Part shown: one piece after another, positions 18,390 to 28,221 of the stretch
How positions within the stretch are numbered: position 1 is the first letter of the stretch
How the letters are laid out: each line of letters begins with the position of its first letter
Origin: Candidatus Zixiibacteriota bacterium
Lineage (GTDB): Bacteria; Zixibacteria; MSB-5A5; GN15; JAAZOE01
Length of the DNA: 64,000 bases
Reading direction: 5' to 3'
Assembly: GCA_036480375.1 (NCBI GenBank)
Contig: JAZGGI010000026.1
Coordinates: forward strand, 1-64,000
Position numbers and translations under genes: made by a program
The notes under the pieces: generated by a model
Databases searched by the model: none
What the model was told of the DNA's origin: nothing
Seen by the model: only the letters and a program-made list of their open reading frames with translations

Positions 18390-19139
18390 TTGAAAATATC
18401 AAACAATTTGCATGATGCTTACGGGCAGGAAATTTATGATTACTTCAAAGGTAACAAAACCACTTATGAAATTGTCGAGCGTGAAGACGGATATATAGAC
18501 ATTAGCGTCGGCCCGTCTTATTATTTCGCAGAATATAAAAAGTGGCCCCCGTCCGAAAGAAAAGCGATTCGATTCGCCCGTGGCAAAGTCCTCGACATCG
18601 GCTGCGGAGCCGGGCGGGTGATGCTGTATCTCAAAGATAAAGGATGCGATGTTTATGGCATCGACAATTCTCCCCTGGCCGTAAAAGTATGCAAGGCGCG
18701 GGGCTTGAAAAAGATATCGGTAATGGCTTTCAATAAACTAACGGCAAAGTTCGGTACTTTCGATACGATAACTATGTTCGGGAATAATTTCGGACTTTTC
18801 GGAAGTTATAATTGCGCCAAACGGCGGCTCAAATTACTGTATCGCATGACCACCGAAAAAGGCCGCATCATCGCTACAACCTGCGATCCTTATGGAACGA
18901 AACTGCCGTATCATCTGGCTTATCATAAATACAATCGCCAACGCGGACGCATGTCCGGTCAGATAAAACTGCGCGTTCGATATCTTAATTATAGGACGCC
19001 CTGGTTTGACTATCTGCTGGTTTCACCCAAAGAGCTCAAAGATATTCTGAAAGATACCGGTTGGCATATCAAAAAGCTCCTTGATCCGATACCGCCCATT
19101 TACACCATGTGTATTGGAAAAAGATTAAAAATTTTATAA
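18390..19139 (+). CDS. Class I SAM-dependent methyltransferase
   Basis: The start is a TTG at 18390, 12 bp after the previous stop and preceded by TAGGAAAA. The 249-residue product contains the SAM-binding motif I LDIGCGAGRVMLYL (about 68-81), the acidic loop YGIDNSP (about 90-96) and TMFGNNFGLFG as motif II. The C-terminal half carries basic and aromatic residues that probably bind the substrate, which is not identifiable. Downstream sequence is non-coding until ileS. Confidence 0.88.
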   Translation: MKISNNLHDAYGQEIYDYFKGNKTTYEIVEREDGYIDISVGPSYYFAEYKKWPPSERKAIRFARGKVLDIGCGAGRVMLYLKDKGCDVYGIDNSPLAVKVCKARGLKKISVMAFNKLTAKFGTFDTITMFGNNFGLFGSYNCAKRRLKLLYRMTTEKGRIIATTCDPYGTKLPYHLAYHKYNRQRGRMSGQIKLRVRYLNYRTPWFDYLLVSPKELKDILKDTGWHIKKLLDPIPPIYTMCIGKRLKIL

Positions 19140-19570
19140 TGGGCCGCACCCGCTCGGTTGTAAAACCTGTGCCCAAAAAGCCGGCTCAAATGATCCGAAA
19201 ATCATATTGACCGCGCATCCCCCTCTTTGGGGCTTCTTCAGCGTCGGTACTGTCGCTTTCTGGTATTTACTAACCTAATCTGGCCTTCCCTGGCACAATT
19301 TTCTTACCAGTTTAGCCGGAGCGGGCATTGGCCCAATAAATTAAGATATTTTCCTTGCAGGCGTGCCCCCGGCGAATATTTATTATACGTTCCAGTCCCA
19401 ATTATGTTTAATATATTTTAATTCAAACCAAAATCAACCAAATTTGCCCGAAAAAATTATTTTTCTACCGATAAAGAAATCATTATTGGTAGACTATGCC
19501 CTCCAAAAAATACTTTACTTCAAATGCCAATTTGGATAAATTATAAGGCTAAAATAAAAAGGCCAGGATT
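19140..19570. other. Leader region before ileS, no gene seen
   Basis: No frame with support. I looked for a T-box leader (common ahead of aminoacyl-tRNA synthetase genes in Firmicutes) and saw neither its conserved core nor a terminator hairpin. The last 150 bp are AT-rich and probably contain the ileS promoter. Confidence 0.5.
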
Positions 19571-22500
19571 ATGAAATTTGATCAGCTAAAAGACAACTTC
19601 TCATGGGCTGGAATCGAGGACGAAATTCTTGGGTTCTGGGAGAAAAACAACATATTCTCCCGGTCGATGGAGCAAAACAAAGACAATGAGCCTTATGTAT
19701 TCTTTGAAGGTCCTCCAACGGCTAACGGCGAGCCGGGCATCCACCATGTCATTAGCCGAACGATAAAAGACCTGATATGCCGATATAAAACCATGCAAGG
19801 TTTTCGCGTCGACAGAAAAGCCGGATGGGATACGCACGGATTGCCGGTTGAGGTGGAAGTTGAAAAGAGACTTAACCTGAAGACCAAACAGGAAGTTAAA
19901 CAATACGGAATCGCAGAATTCAACAAACGCTGTAAAGAATCGGTTTTCACCTACAAAAAAGACTGGGACGAGCTAACGCGCCGCCTCGGTTACTGGTTGG
20001 ACCTTGATAAAGCTTACATCACTCTTGAAAATTATTATATCGAATCGGTCTGGTATATTCTGGCCAACTTTTTCAATCGCGATCTAATTTACCTGGGCTA
20101 TAAAACCGTCCCTTTTTGTCCGCGCTGCGAAACGGTGTTGTCATCGCATGAAGTCGGACAGGATTATAGAGATGTCAGCGATCCTTCGGTCTTCGTCCGA
20201 ATGAAAGCCGTGGACGACGATTATTCATTCCTGGTCTGGACGACAACCCCATGGACACTGCCGTCCAACGCCGCCATCTGCCTTCATCCCAACCAAAATT
20301 ATGTCTGCGTCAAATACAAAGACGAGCGGTTGGTTTTAGCTGAAGCCTTAGCAAACCGGGTTCTGGGAGATGATTTTGAAGTATTGGAAACGAAAAAAGG
20401 TTCGGAATATGTAAATATAAAATACCAGCCGCTATTTGACACTTTTGCCGATGAGGCCGATAAGGCTTTTTATGCCATCAATGCCGATTTTGTCAGCATG
20501 AAAGACGGCACCGGTATTGTCCATATTGCTCCCGGTTTTGGAGCCGATGACTATGAGATAGGCAAAAAATACGGGCTCCCGGTTCTGCAGGCAATCTACG
20601 AAAACGGCTATTTTAAGGAAGATACCGGATGGCTGGCCGGGAAATTTATCAAAGACGCCGATCCTGAAATTATCGCCGACCTCGACAAACGGGGACTTCT
20701 GTTCATGGCCGAAAAGTACACTCACAGCTACCCCTTTTGCTGGCGATGTCATTCACCTCTGATCTATATCGCCCGGGATTCATGGTATATCCGGACGACT
20801 CAGTTTAAAGACAAACTTCTGGAATACAATAAACGAATTAATTGGTATCCGCCCGAAATCGGCTCCGGCCGCTTCGGAGAATGGCTGGAAAATAATATTG
20901 ATTGGGCTATATCTCGTGAGCGATTCTGGGGTACGCCTCTTCCGATCTGGATATGCGATAAATGCGGCGAAAAGCGAGCTGTCGGTTCCGTCGAGCAATT
21001 AAAGAATGAGGGCATCGGCGTTCCTGATAATCTTGATCTGCACAAGCCTTACATTGATGAGATCAAACTGACCTGCTCCGCTTGTTCCGGTGAAATGACT
21101 CGCGTCTCCGAGGTTATTGACGTCTGGTTTGATTCCGGGGCGATGCCATTCGCGCAATGGCATTATCCGTTTGAGAATAAGGATCGCTTCGACAAAGAAC
21201 TTTTCCCAGCGGCATTCATTTCTGAAGCCGTCGATCAGACCCGGGGATGGTTTTATTCGCTTTTGGCCATCTCAACTATTTTTTACGATAAATCTTGTTT
21301 CGAAAATTGCCTGGTTATGGAATTTGTCGTTGACCAGGAGGGCAAAAAAATGTCGAAGCATATCGGCAACTATATTGAACCGTTTGATATGTTCAATACT
21401 TACGGCGCCGATGCAGTCCGCTGGTATATGATCTCAATCTCACATCCCTGGATCGCTCTCAAATTCGATCCCGAGGGTGTGAAGATTACACAACGAAAAT
21501 TTTTCGATACGCTGAAAAACAGTTACGCCTTTTGGGCCCTGTACGCCAACATAGATGATATTGCCGAAAGGGCCGATAAAGAAAATTTATCTATCAGCGA
21601 TTTCTTGCGCAAACGCGCCGGACGGGAAACGCTGATAGACAAATGGATTCGGTCACGATACAATTCGGTCGTCAAATCGGTATCCGAGGTTCTCGATGAT
21701 TATAACATCACTCGGGCAGCGAGATTGATTCAAGATTTTGTGATTGATGACATGTCTAACTGGTATATTCGCCTCAATCGCTCTCGCTTCTACAGTTCCG
21801 GTAACGATCCCGATAAAATGCTGGTTTATTCCATTCTCTATGACATCCTCGTCGGAGTTTGCGGACTGATGGCTCCGATTGCTCCCTTTTTCTGCGACTT
21901 TATTTACGGTCAACTGGTGGGAGAATCGCGACGAGCCAAAGGTGAATCGATTCATTTGACCTCGTATCCAAATTATAATGTCGAGGCTATTGATACTGGG
22001 TTGGAAGAGGAAATGGCATATGTACAAAAAGTCGTTTCTCTGGCTTTGTCGGCACGCAAACGCAAGAATCTCAAAGTCCGGCAACCGCTGTCGAGGATAA
22101 TCATAAACAACCAAAACGGCGATAAGCCTTCGGATAATATAAATGAAATTATTCTGCGGGAATTGAATATCAAGACGATTGAATATTCGGATAATCCGGC
22201 AGAATATGTATCATACTCGGCAAAACCGGTCTTTGCCAAACTGGGACCCAAGTTCGGAAAAGCCGTAAAACAGGCGGCTGAAAAAATATCTTCCCTGCCT
22301 TCTGATGAAATTAAAGATTTTGCGCGGACACAAAGTTTGAAACTGGAATTTGACGGCCGCCAGGTAGAGCTAACCACTGAAGAGGTTGAAATTATCCGCA
22401 ACGAGCGGGAAGGTTTTGCCGTAGAATCCGACGGACCTTATACGGTCGTGTTGGATACCAGCCTCAATGAAGAACTCCGGCAGGAAGGGTTCGCGCGCGA

Positions 22501-22765
22501 ACTGGTCAACAAGATTCAGAATAAACGAAAATCTTCCGGTTTCGAAGTTACCGACCGGATTCGAATAACGTTGTTTGCCGATGAACCGGTGGCGGCGGCG
22601 ATAAAGAACTTTGGCGATTATATCAGCGCCGAAACTCTGGCTGAGCCGTTTACGGCGAATCCGATTGAGGGAAATAAAGAGGCCGGAGCACAATTTGCAT
22701 TGGGCACAATTGAAGAGTTGAAAATCAACGGTGAAATTACGTATATTGCAATAGGACGTATTTAA
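19571..22765 (+). CDS. ileS: Isoleucine-tRNA ligase, type 2, with swapped GXHH signature
   Basis: The enzyme charges tRNA-Ile in the cytoplasm. At 1064 residues without a C-terminal zinc-finger extension it fits the eukaryote-like type 2 class (IleRS2). The Rossmann core has PPTANGEPGIHHVISR: the expected HXGH reads G56-I57-H58-H59, so the first and third positions are exchanged. The second signature is KMSKH (593-597), not KMSKS. WDTHGLPVE is intact. The CP1 editing domain is present (TTPWTLPSN about 227-235; GTGIVHIAPGFGADDYE), so proofreading should work. A GXHH motif in IleRS2 has been linked to extreme mupirocin resistance. The frame is open and well conserved to the end, so it is no pseudogene. 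A DksA-like gene follows 16 bp later, then lspA. Confidence 0.97.
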   Translation: MKFDQLKDNFSWAGIEDEILGFWEKNNIFSRSMEQNKDNEPYVFFEGPPTANGEPGIHHVISRTIKDLICRYKTMQGFRVDRKAGWDTHGLPVEVEVEKRLNLKTKQEVKQYGIAEFNKRCKESVFTYKKDWDELTRRLGYWLDLDKAYITLENYYIESVWYILANFFNRDLIYLGYKTVPFCPRCETVLSSHEVGQDYRDVSDPSVFVRMKAVDDDYSFLVWTTTPWTLPSNAAICLHPNQNYVCVKYKDERLVLAEALANRVLGDDFEVLETKKGSEYVNIKYQPLFDTFADEADKAFYAINADFVSMKDGTGIVHIAPGFGADDYEIGKKYGLPVLQAIYENGYFKEDTGWLAGKFIKDADPEIIADLDKRGLLFMAEKYTHSYPFCWRCHSPLIYIARDSWYIRTTQFKDKLLEYNKRINWYPPEIGSGRFGEWLENNIDWAISRERFWGTPLPIWICDKCGEKRAVGSVEQLKNEGIGVPDNLDLHKPYIDEIKLTCSACSGEMTRVSEVIDVWFDSGAMPFAQWHYPFENKDRFDKELFPAAFISEAVDQTRGWFYSLLAISTIFYDKSCFENCLVMEFVVDQEGKKMSKHIGNYIEPFDMFNTYGADAVRWYMISISHPWIALKFDPEGVKITQRKFFDTLKNSYAFWALYANIDDIAERADKENLSISDFLRKRAGRETLIDKWIRSRYNSVVKSVSEVLDDYNITRAARLIQDFVIDDMSNWYIRLNRSRFYSSGNDPDKMLVYSILYDILVGVCGLMAPIAPFFCDFIYGQLVGESRRAKGESIHLTSYPNYNVEAIDTGLEEEMAYVQKVVSLALSARKRKNLKVRQPLSRIIINNQNGDKPSDNINEIILRELNIKTIEYSDNPAEYVSYSAKPVFAKLGPKFGKAVKQAAEKISSLPSDEIKDFARTQSLKLEFDGRQVELTTEEVEIIRNEREGFAVESDGPYTVVLDTSLNEELRQEGFARELVNKIQNKRKSSGFEVTDRIRITLFADEPVAAAIKNFGDYISAETLAEPFTANPIEGNKEAGAQFALGTIEELKINGEITYIAIGRI

Positions 22766-22781
22766 AACCCGGGGGTGCGCT

Positions 22782-23165
22782 TTGAAAAAAGCGGACATGA
22801 AGAAATACGAAAAGCTCATTTTGGCCAAGCGCGAGACGTTGATGGAAAACATCCAGGGTCTGCGCAAAGACTCGACGGCGACGATCAAGGAATCAACGGG
22901 CGATCTGTCGTCGTATTCGTATCACATGGCCGATTTGGGCACCGACGCGCAGGAGCGGGAAAAAAAGTTTCTACTGGCATCGAAATCAGGCCGGTTGATT
23001 TATCATCTCGATGAAGCTTTGCGCCGCATCGAAGACGGCACTTATGGCAAATGCCACGAATGCGGCAAAAATATAACCAAACCTCGGCTGGAAGCTGTCC
23101 CACACGCGCGTTTCTGTATTGCATGTAAAGAAGCGGAAGAGAAAAAGAAAGTTCGACGCAAGTGA
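22782..23165 (+). CDS. DksA/TraR-family zinc-finger protein
   Basis: The start is a TTG at 22782 preceded by GGGGGTG. The 127-residue product has an N-terminal coiled coil (1-80), the tip segment YHMADLGTDAQERE (47-60), and a four-Cys zinc finger: C91, C94, C112, C115. DksA-like proteins insert the coiled coil into the RNA polymerase secondary channel and tune transcription, often with ppGpp. The tip sequence is of the shorter TraR/YteA-like type, so I do not call it DksA proper. It lies between ileS and lspA, overlapping the latter's start by 4 bp, which indicates a single operon. Confidence 0.92.
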   Translation: MKKADMKKYEKLILAKRETLMENIQGLRKDSTATIKESTGDLSSYSYHMADLGTDAQEREKKFLLASKSGRLIYHLDEALRRIEDGTYGKCHECGKNITKPRLEAVPHARFCIACKEAEEKKKVRRK

Positions 23166-23698
23166 TCGACAAAACCTCTTTCAAGCTTATAATCCTCTTC
23201 ATCGCGGTCCTGGTTTTAGACCAGGCGACCAAGTATATCGCTTTATCTTCACTCACCCTGGGTCAACCCGTACCGGTTCTGGGAGATTATCTCCGCTGGA
23301 CATTAGCCTATAATCCGGGCGGGGCTTTCGGCATGAGACTGGGCGGCCCCAATTATTATCTCATCACATCATTGATCGTGTTCGTTATCCTTTTATTTTA
23401 TGTCATCAAAAATCGCAAAGTGAGTTTCATCTCGATTCCCCTGGCGATAGTCTCGGGAGGCGCCGCCGGAAATATCATCGACCGTTTTCGTTTCGGTGAG
23501 GTAGTCGATTTTATAGACTGCGAATTCCCTGATATTTCCATCGCCTCCTATCACCTTGATCGCTGGCCGATCTTCAATATCGCCGACATGGCCGTATCAT
23601 GCGGTATTATCGTTACGATAATTCTTATGATGTACCATTCGAAAAAAGCGCCGGCTCAATCGGAAGACAATAGCCTCTCCACCCCCGAGACTATGTAA
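23162..23698 (+). CDS. lspA: Lipoprotein signal peptidase II
   Basis: The GTG start overlaps the stop of the DksA-like gene. The 178-residue inner-membrane aspartyl protease cleaves signal peptides of lipidated prolipoproteins. Four membrane helices are visible. Conserved blocks: NPGGAFGM (51-58), GGAAGNIIDR (99-108), VVDFID with catalytic Asp116, and FNIAD with catalytic Asp142. Several lipoprotein precursors in this window (10848, 38085, 39437, 59466) are predicted substrates. The last 15 residues (polar, PAQSEDN) are a dispensable tail. Confidence 0.97.
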   Translation: MIDKTSFKLIILFIAVLVLDQATKYIALSSLTLGQPVPVLGDYLRWTLAYNPGGAFGMRLGGPNYYLITSLIVFVILLFYVIKNRKVSFISIPLAIVSGGAAGNIIDRFRFGEVVDFIDCEFPDISIASYHLDRWPIFNIADMAVSCGIIVTIILMMYHSKKAPAQSEDNSLSTPETM

Positions 23699-23773
23699 CC
23701 TCGTATAATATTTTTTATCTATTGTCCACGCCACAGAGCAAATTATTTTTTTATTTCATCTCGGAGAGCGAAG

Positions 23774-23924
23774 GGGCTTGTTGAAAAAGTCTTGAAATGA
23801 TCTTCAGCCTAAGGAATGGGAAAACATTTCGAATCGTAAGTTCTTGATACACAGCAGATCACAATTTTGTTTTCACGAAATCAAGACCCACCTCAACTCT
23901 TGGCAGTGGTTTTTCAACACGCCC
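23774..23924 (+). mobile_element. MITE copy A: 151 bp with 15-bp terminal inverted repeats
   Basis: The element begins GGGCTTGTTGAAAAA and ends TTTTTCAACACGCCC, which are inverted repeats with one mismatch. It is flanked by GAAG on both sides (23770-23773 and 23925-23928), a 4-bp target duplication. It has no coding capacity. A second copy of exactly 151 bp lies inverted at 51910-52060, about 95% identical. Confidence 0.85.
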
Positions 23925-24747
23925 GAAGGCGGAAATCCAGAAGAATTATCCACATTTGCATTTTCAAAAATTCCTTTTAATAGTAAACAATAGTTAAGTT
24001 TACAGCGAATTGGGTTCGTTTTGTCCTTTTACAGGCAAAGGCCTGTTTTTGGCTGTTGCGTAGATGACCCGGATTTTTGGCCAAAGATTTGATGCCCGGC
24101 ATGTATCCACATTTGCCGGAAAAATGGGTTTGTTTCCTCAGATTAACGTTTTGGGTCATATCAACTCAATGGTGATTCCGACAGGCGGGGGCCTGTTTTT
24201 TTCCCGTAGGATTCGCTCGCGAGCGACCCGAAGATTCGTTGCGACATATATGGCGGGCTTGTCGCGACGAGCCCTCACTGATAATTGTGTATTTGCAATA
24301 TGTTTCATCTTACATATGAGGATGAATTCCGAAAACACGTTAGATTGGTTGAATAATTGTAAATGCTCTTTGTGGGACCCTACCCGAAAAAATGCGCTTC
24401 GCTTATTTTTCGGTTGGGCCACCGGTCTAAAAGAAATCCGGAACGGAGATATCATTCTTTGCCTCTCTTCGGCTGACCTATAAAAATGAATGAAATACCC
24501 CGGTTTTTCAACAAGCCCTAAAGGCGTTGGGCACCCGGCATTAATGGAGAGCCATTTAGGTATTTTTATTTGTTTTTATTTGGTTTTGTGTAGTTTTGTA
24601 TGTTTTGGCCATGCATAGTCCCAAGTTGGTCACAAAATAAAAAAAGGATCTCAAATGAGGTACTTTGATTCTTCCCATGAAGTAATCTCAATTGTCTGGC
24701 ATATTAACATTTACCGACCATAATTGTCCCCAATAAATCAAAATTCC
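23925..24747. repeat. Repeat-rich gap, family B copy 1 with hairpins
   Basis: No gene is supported. About 24100-24420 matches, in inverted orientation, 33092-33405; a 46-bp block (24120-24165 versus 33325-33370) is identical. Hairpins inside: ACAGGC/GCCTGT at 24031-24046 and again at 24181-24195 (followed by seven T), and a long stem at 24383-24417 with the conserved core GCGCTTCGCTTATTTTTCGG. TTTTTCAACAAGCCC at 24504-24518 is an isolated end of the MITE type, facing the left end of copy A. Confidence 0.75.
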
Positions 24748-27408
24748 CTACTCACACCCCGCACACGGCCCCGGGCCGCCTTTGAAGACGTGGTTTATCA
24801 TGTACACAGCATCGCCGACATTGCATTGACCATCGCAGTTGGAATCGCATGCATCAATCGGGTCTGGTACGGGGCCGCTTTTGAAAATGTGGTTGATGAT
24901 GAAGACGGCGTCCCCGACATTTGTTTCGGTGTCTCCATTGGCGTCGCCGCAGAAATAGGGCGCAAGAATATAAAAGGTTGCCACCTGGCTCCAACCACCG
25001 TACTCGAATCCATCATACGCCAGGGCGCGCCAGAAATAGTCGTTCTCATTCGGTATAGTATCGGGTAGTTCCCAGGTCGTCATTCCGTCGTCGCCCTCCG
25101 GAATACCTGAAGCCTGTACTATCAATTCAGTTAGCAGTTCGTCGTCGTAGACTTCATATGAATATGTCAGGCTATCGCCTTCGTTATCCTGAGAATTGGC
25201 GTGTGACAGGGTAGGCGGATTGTCCTCCAGTTCCTGCATATTATCCGGATCGAGGTTGGTCGGCGATGCAGGTATCGAATTCATCCTGAACTCACTATAG
25301 TACCAGTATGACCAAGTTATCCCATTCGATACTCTCACCCGGTAATAATATGTTGAGCCGTCGCTCAGCGCGGTGCCCGCATAGACTAAACTCGTTTCCG
25401 ATCCTGATATCGGACCGGAATCCCACATTTCCGGCATTGACCAGTCATCATCATTGCTGACCTGGACATGATATTCCTGCTGAACGAATTCTGCATCGGA
25501 ATGACTCCACGATAATTCCGGGGTGTGCTCTGTCATATGTATGGGATCACCCGGCGCGACAGCCAATGATATCGTACTCTGTGGCCGCTGATACGCGAAG
25601 AAATCGAGAATTTTGTCCATAATAATACCCCGCCCCGTCCAACGACTGTCACCGTTGATTATAGCTTCGAAACCAAATCCGAAAAAAATCACCTTATACG
25701 TCCCAAGGTACGATACGGCGCCCGGATTGTCTGCCACAAGATACCGATACTCGTCTACGCCACCATTGATCGCTGCCAGATGATCTGGAGCAACCTGGTT
25801 GGCTGCGCCGCCGGAACCCTGGATATAGATGGAGTCGGAAATATCAAAAACCTGACCTCCTGCAGATGCCAGGATCGGAACAAAGCTTGTTGCGACATAA
25901 CCGGCGTGTAGGTAATCATGCAAAAAAGACTGATCATCCGTGTCAAGCTGCGCGGCAATCCCCTGCCCCGTGAGGAAAAGCTGCCCGCCGGCATCGAGAA
26001 AGCCCTTCATCGCGCTGACTTCATCGTTATCCAGAGGACTGGTTTGGTAATCACCGACGAACCAGATCACAATGTCATAACCGTTCAGATCCTCTGATGA
26101 GGGAGAAGGTGGCGATGACCATATATCATAGGGTATATGGGCTGCCTGAAGACAGGAAATATAGTACCCATCGACACCGCTTCCGCCGTCATCATTTACC
26201 AATAATATCGAGGCAGCTCCGATATTTTTTGCGCCCGCCAAGGTATTAGTTACCGTGCCGGTGTCGCACTGCCAGATAGTTTCGAAATATAATGAATCGA
26301 AACGGGGGATATAATCATTGGGAATTTCAATTATAAAGGGATCGCCTTCATTATCCACTGTATGCCCCTCCAGAACATCACCGATAACTGTCGAGCCATC
26401 GATAATCCGCAAGGCGGCATCATTAGAGAACAGGTTTACTGAAAGATCGACTATTGTATCAACACCCCGATTTGATATTTGGCAAACCAATTCGACCGTT
26501 TCGCCGCCTTCCGGAATGCCATCACCGTCTCCATAGAGATCATCGGAAAATGTGTATCCGTTGAGATGCGTGTAGCCATAAATCGGCAGATAAATGACAT
26601 CATGGTCCCAGTAGATAACAGCAGCCAAAATATTGTTGTGACTGGTGAAATAAATGTCAGTATGACCGTCGAGCCCAGATATTATAAGTTGCGGTCGTTG
26701 ACTGAAAGTGCTGTCGAATCGATAGATCGAATTATTATTATTCGATCCTGGACTGTTACTCGCCATCGTAGAGATATAGTAATTGCCCATATGATCCCTG
26801 GCTATACCATCAAGAGGGGGAAGGGAGGGACTAATAAGAGCTGAAACCGTGGTGTCAGACAGATTAAGAGCCTGAATCGGAAAATTATTGGTCATTGAGG
26901 CCATTATCAAACGATTTCTGAATGGGTCAAAATGAATCCCCAGAGGCGAATTGACTCCTTTGCCTGCATTGGCAAAGACTGAATAGGAATTATCACTGAG
27001 ATCGACGCGATAGATTCTGCTGTTCCTCCAGTCTGTTGCGTAGACGTAGCCCGAAGTGTCTGCAGCCAAACCGTGGCATCCCCCGGCACCTGCGAAATTC
27101 ACGCTCATGAGAGTTGCTCCTGTTGCCAGATCAAGGCCAATCACACCATTGTTGTTCACGGCTACGTAGACAACATCTCCGTCGATAATTATACTGGCGC
27201 AATTGCCCAACCCCGTTTTAAAATAGCTTTGCTCGCCGGCGCTGTTTATTTCGACTACTGTTCCCGATCGCCAATTGGAGACCAGATAACGATTATTCAT
27301 GGAATCAAAAACGATACCTTCAGGTTCGTTAAGAAGACCAACCGAAAGGGTGGGGTTGGCGTAAAAAATTGCCATCAACACGATAATTGCCCGGTAAAAT
27401 GGTAACAT
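24748..27408 (-). CDS. Secreted beta-propeller protein with GATase-like domain and dockerin
   Basis: The ATG at 27408 follows AGGAGGAG. The 886-residue product has a signal peptide (1-23, FYRAIIVLMAIFYANPTLS), an NHL/SMP-30-like beta-propeller (25-275; repeated GIVFDSMNNRYLVSN, GLAADTSGYVYATDW, GIHFDPFRNRLIMAS), a beta-sandwich (280-395), a class I glutamine-amidotransferase-like fold (400-605; NDDGGSGVDGYY, YDIVIWFVGDYQ, GQLFLTGQGIA), fibronectin-III-like modules (610-810), and a C-terminal dockerin (820-886: CGDANGDTETNVGDAVFII and SNCDGQCNVGDAVYMI). No T9SS sorting domain. It probably binds sugars or proteins outside the cell; no enzyme activity can be assigned. Confidence 0.88.
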   Translation of the reverse strand: MLPFYRAIIVLMAIFYANPTLSVGLLNEPEGIVFDSMNNRYLVSNWRSGTVVEINSAGEQSYFKTGLGNCASIIIDGDVVYVAVNNNGVIGLDLATGATLMSVNFAGAGGCHGLAADTSGYVYATDWRNSRIYRVDLSDNSYSVFANAGKGVNSPLGIHFDPFRNRLIMASMTNNFPIQALNLSDTTVSALISPSLPPLDGIARDHMGNYYISTMASNSPGSNNNNSIYRFDSTFSQRPQLIISGLDGHTDIYFTSHNNILAAVIYWDHDVIYLPIYGYTHLNGYTFSDDLYGDGDGIPEGGETVELVCQISNRGVDTIVDLSVNLFSNDAALRIIDGSTVIGDVLEGHTVDNEGDPFIIEIPNDYIPRFDSLYFETIWQCDTGTVTNTLAGAKNIGAASILLVNDDGGSGVDGYYISCLQAAHIPYDIWSSPPSPSSEDLNGYDIVIWFVGDYQTSPLDNDEVSAMKGFLDAGGQLFLTGQGIAAQLDTDDQSFLHDYLHAGYVATSFVPILASAGGQVFDISDSIYIQGSGGAANQVAPDHLAAINGGVDEYRYLVADNPGAVSYLGTYKVIFFGFGFEAIINGDSRWTGRGIIMDKILDFFAYQRPQSTISLAVAPGDPIHMTEHTPELSWSHSDAEFVQQEYHVQVSNDDDWSMPEMWDSGPISGSETSLVYAGTALSDGSTYYYRVRVSNGITWSYWYYSEFRMNSIPASPTNLDPDNMQELEDNPPTLSHANSQDNEGDSLTYSYEVYDDELLTELIVQASGIPEGDDGMTTWELPDTIPNENDYFWRALAYDGFEYGGWSQVATFYILAPYFCGDANGDTETNVGDAVFIINHIFKSGPVPDPIDACDSNCDGQCNVGDAVYMINHVFKGGPGPCAGCE

Positions 27409-27666
27409 ATCTCCTCCTGTATGTTTATCTATTTAGCATAACACTCTTATGCCATCCATGGAAATGGTGTATAAATGCTCAATTTTTTACATTGTCTGGT
27501 CGTGAAAATACATCTTATGGGGTTTTCCGGGTTACTTTCAATAGTTCTACAGGAGAAGGTTTGGGGCGGCAAGTTGTCAAACCTGTCAGGAAAAGGAAAT
27601 TGGCACAAAATATTGTGACAACGCTTTAAAATTCATATATTTACACATTATCAAAAAGGCTGTACG

Positions 27667-28221
27667 GTGACCGAACCAGACATTAATTATCTATATAACC
27701 AGGTGCGCAGGGGCGATGCGACCAAAGAAAAGCATCTTTTTCAATTGCTTTCTGATAAATTTCTATATTTCGCACTCCATAGAATATGGGATAAAGCGGA
27801 TGCTGAGGAGATCGTTCAGAATGCCTTGATGACTATTCATAAGGAATACATAAAGATTGACTTCAAGGTGAGTTTTGCCGCTTGGGCTTATAAAGTGTTG
27901 AATAATAAGATATTGGATTATATCCAGACCAAGAGACGTCGGGGATCATTAATGAGGGACGCTATAAGGGATAATCGTCTTCCACGACCTGCTCCGCTGG
28001 TGGAAAATCCGGAATTGAAACGTCGATTGCTGTTTTGTCTGGAGAAAATCGGTCGAAGAAATATCCGTTATGCCCGGATATTAAATCTGCATTATCAGGG
28101 ATTTTCTACGACTGAGATCTGCGAAAAGATTAAATTGACTAAGAGAGTTTTCTATACAAGCCTTTTTCGGGCGAGAACATTGTTAGTATCCTGCCTGAAA
28201 AACGAGGACACGGATCAATGA
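27667..28221 (+). CDS. Sigma-70 family (ECF-like) RNA polymerase sigma factor
   Basis: The start is GTG at 27667. The 184-residue product has region 2 (ADAEEIVQNALMTIHKEY, VSFAAWAYKVLNNKILDYIQ, about 42-90) and region 4 (RYARILNLHYQGFSTTEICEKIKLTKRVFYTSLFRAR, about 140-175). The linker RRRGSLMRDAIRDNRLPRP is short, as in ECF factors. Its stop overlaps the ATG of the next gene by 4 bp, so the two proteins are translationally coupled, which is usual for a sigma factor and its inhibitor. Confidence 0.9.
   Translation: MTEPDINYLYNQVRRGDATKEKHLFQLLSDKFLYFALHRIWDKADAEEIVQNALMTIHKEYIKIDFKVSFAAWAYKVLNNKILDYIQTKRRRGSLMRDAIRDNRLPRPAPLVENPELKRRLLFCLEKIGRRNIRYARILNLHYQGFSTTEICEKIKLTKRVFYTSLFRARTLLVSCLKNEDTDQ

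Noticed and set aside
19140-19570. T-box riboswitch ahead of ileS
   Set aside because: The conserved T-box core and terminator/antiterminator hairpins were looked for and not found.
24064-24483. 139-codon rightward frame within the repeat region
   Set aside because: The frame is not kept in the second copy of the repeat near 33 kb, so it is not under coding selection.
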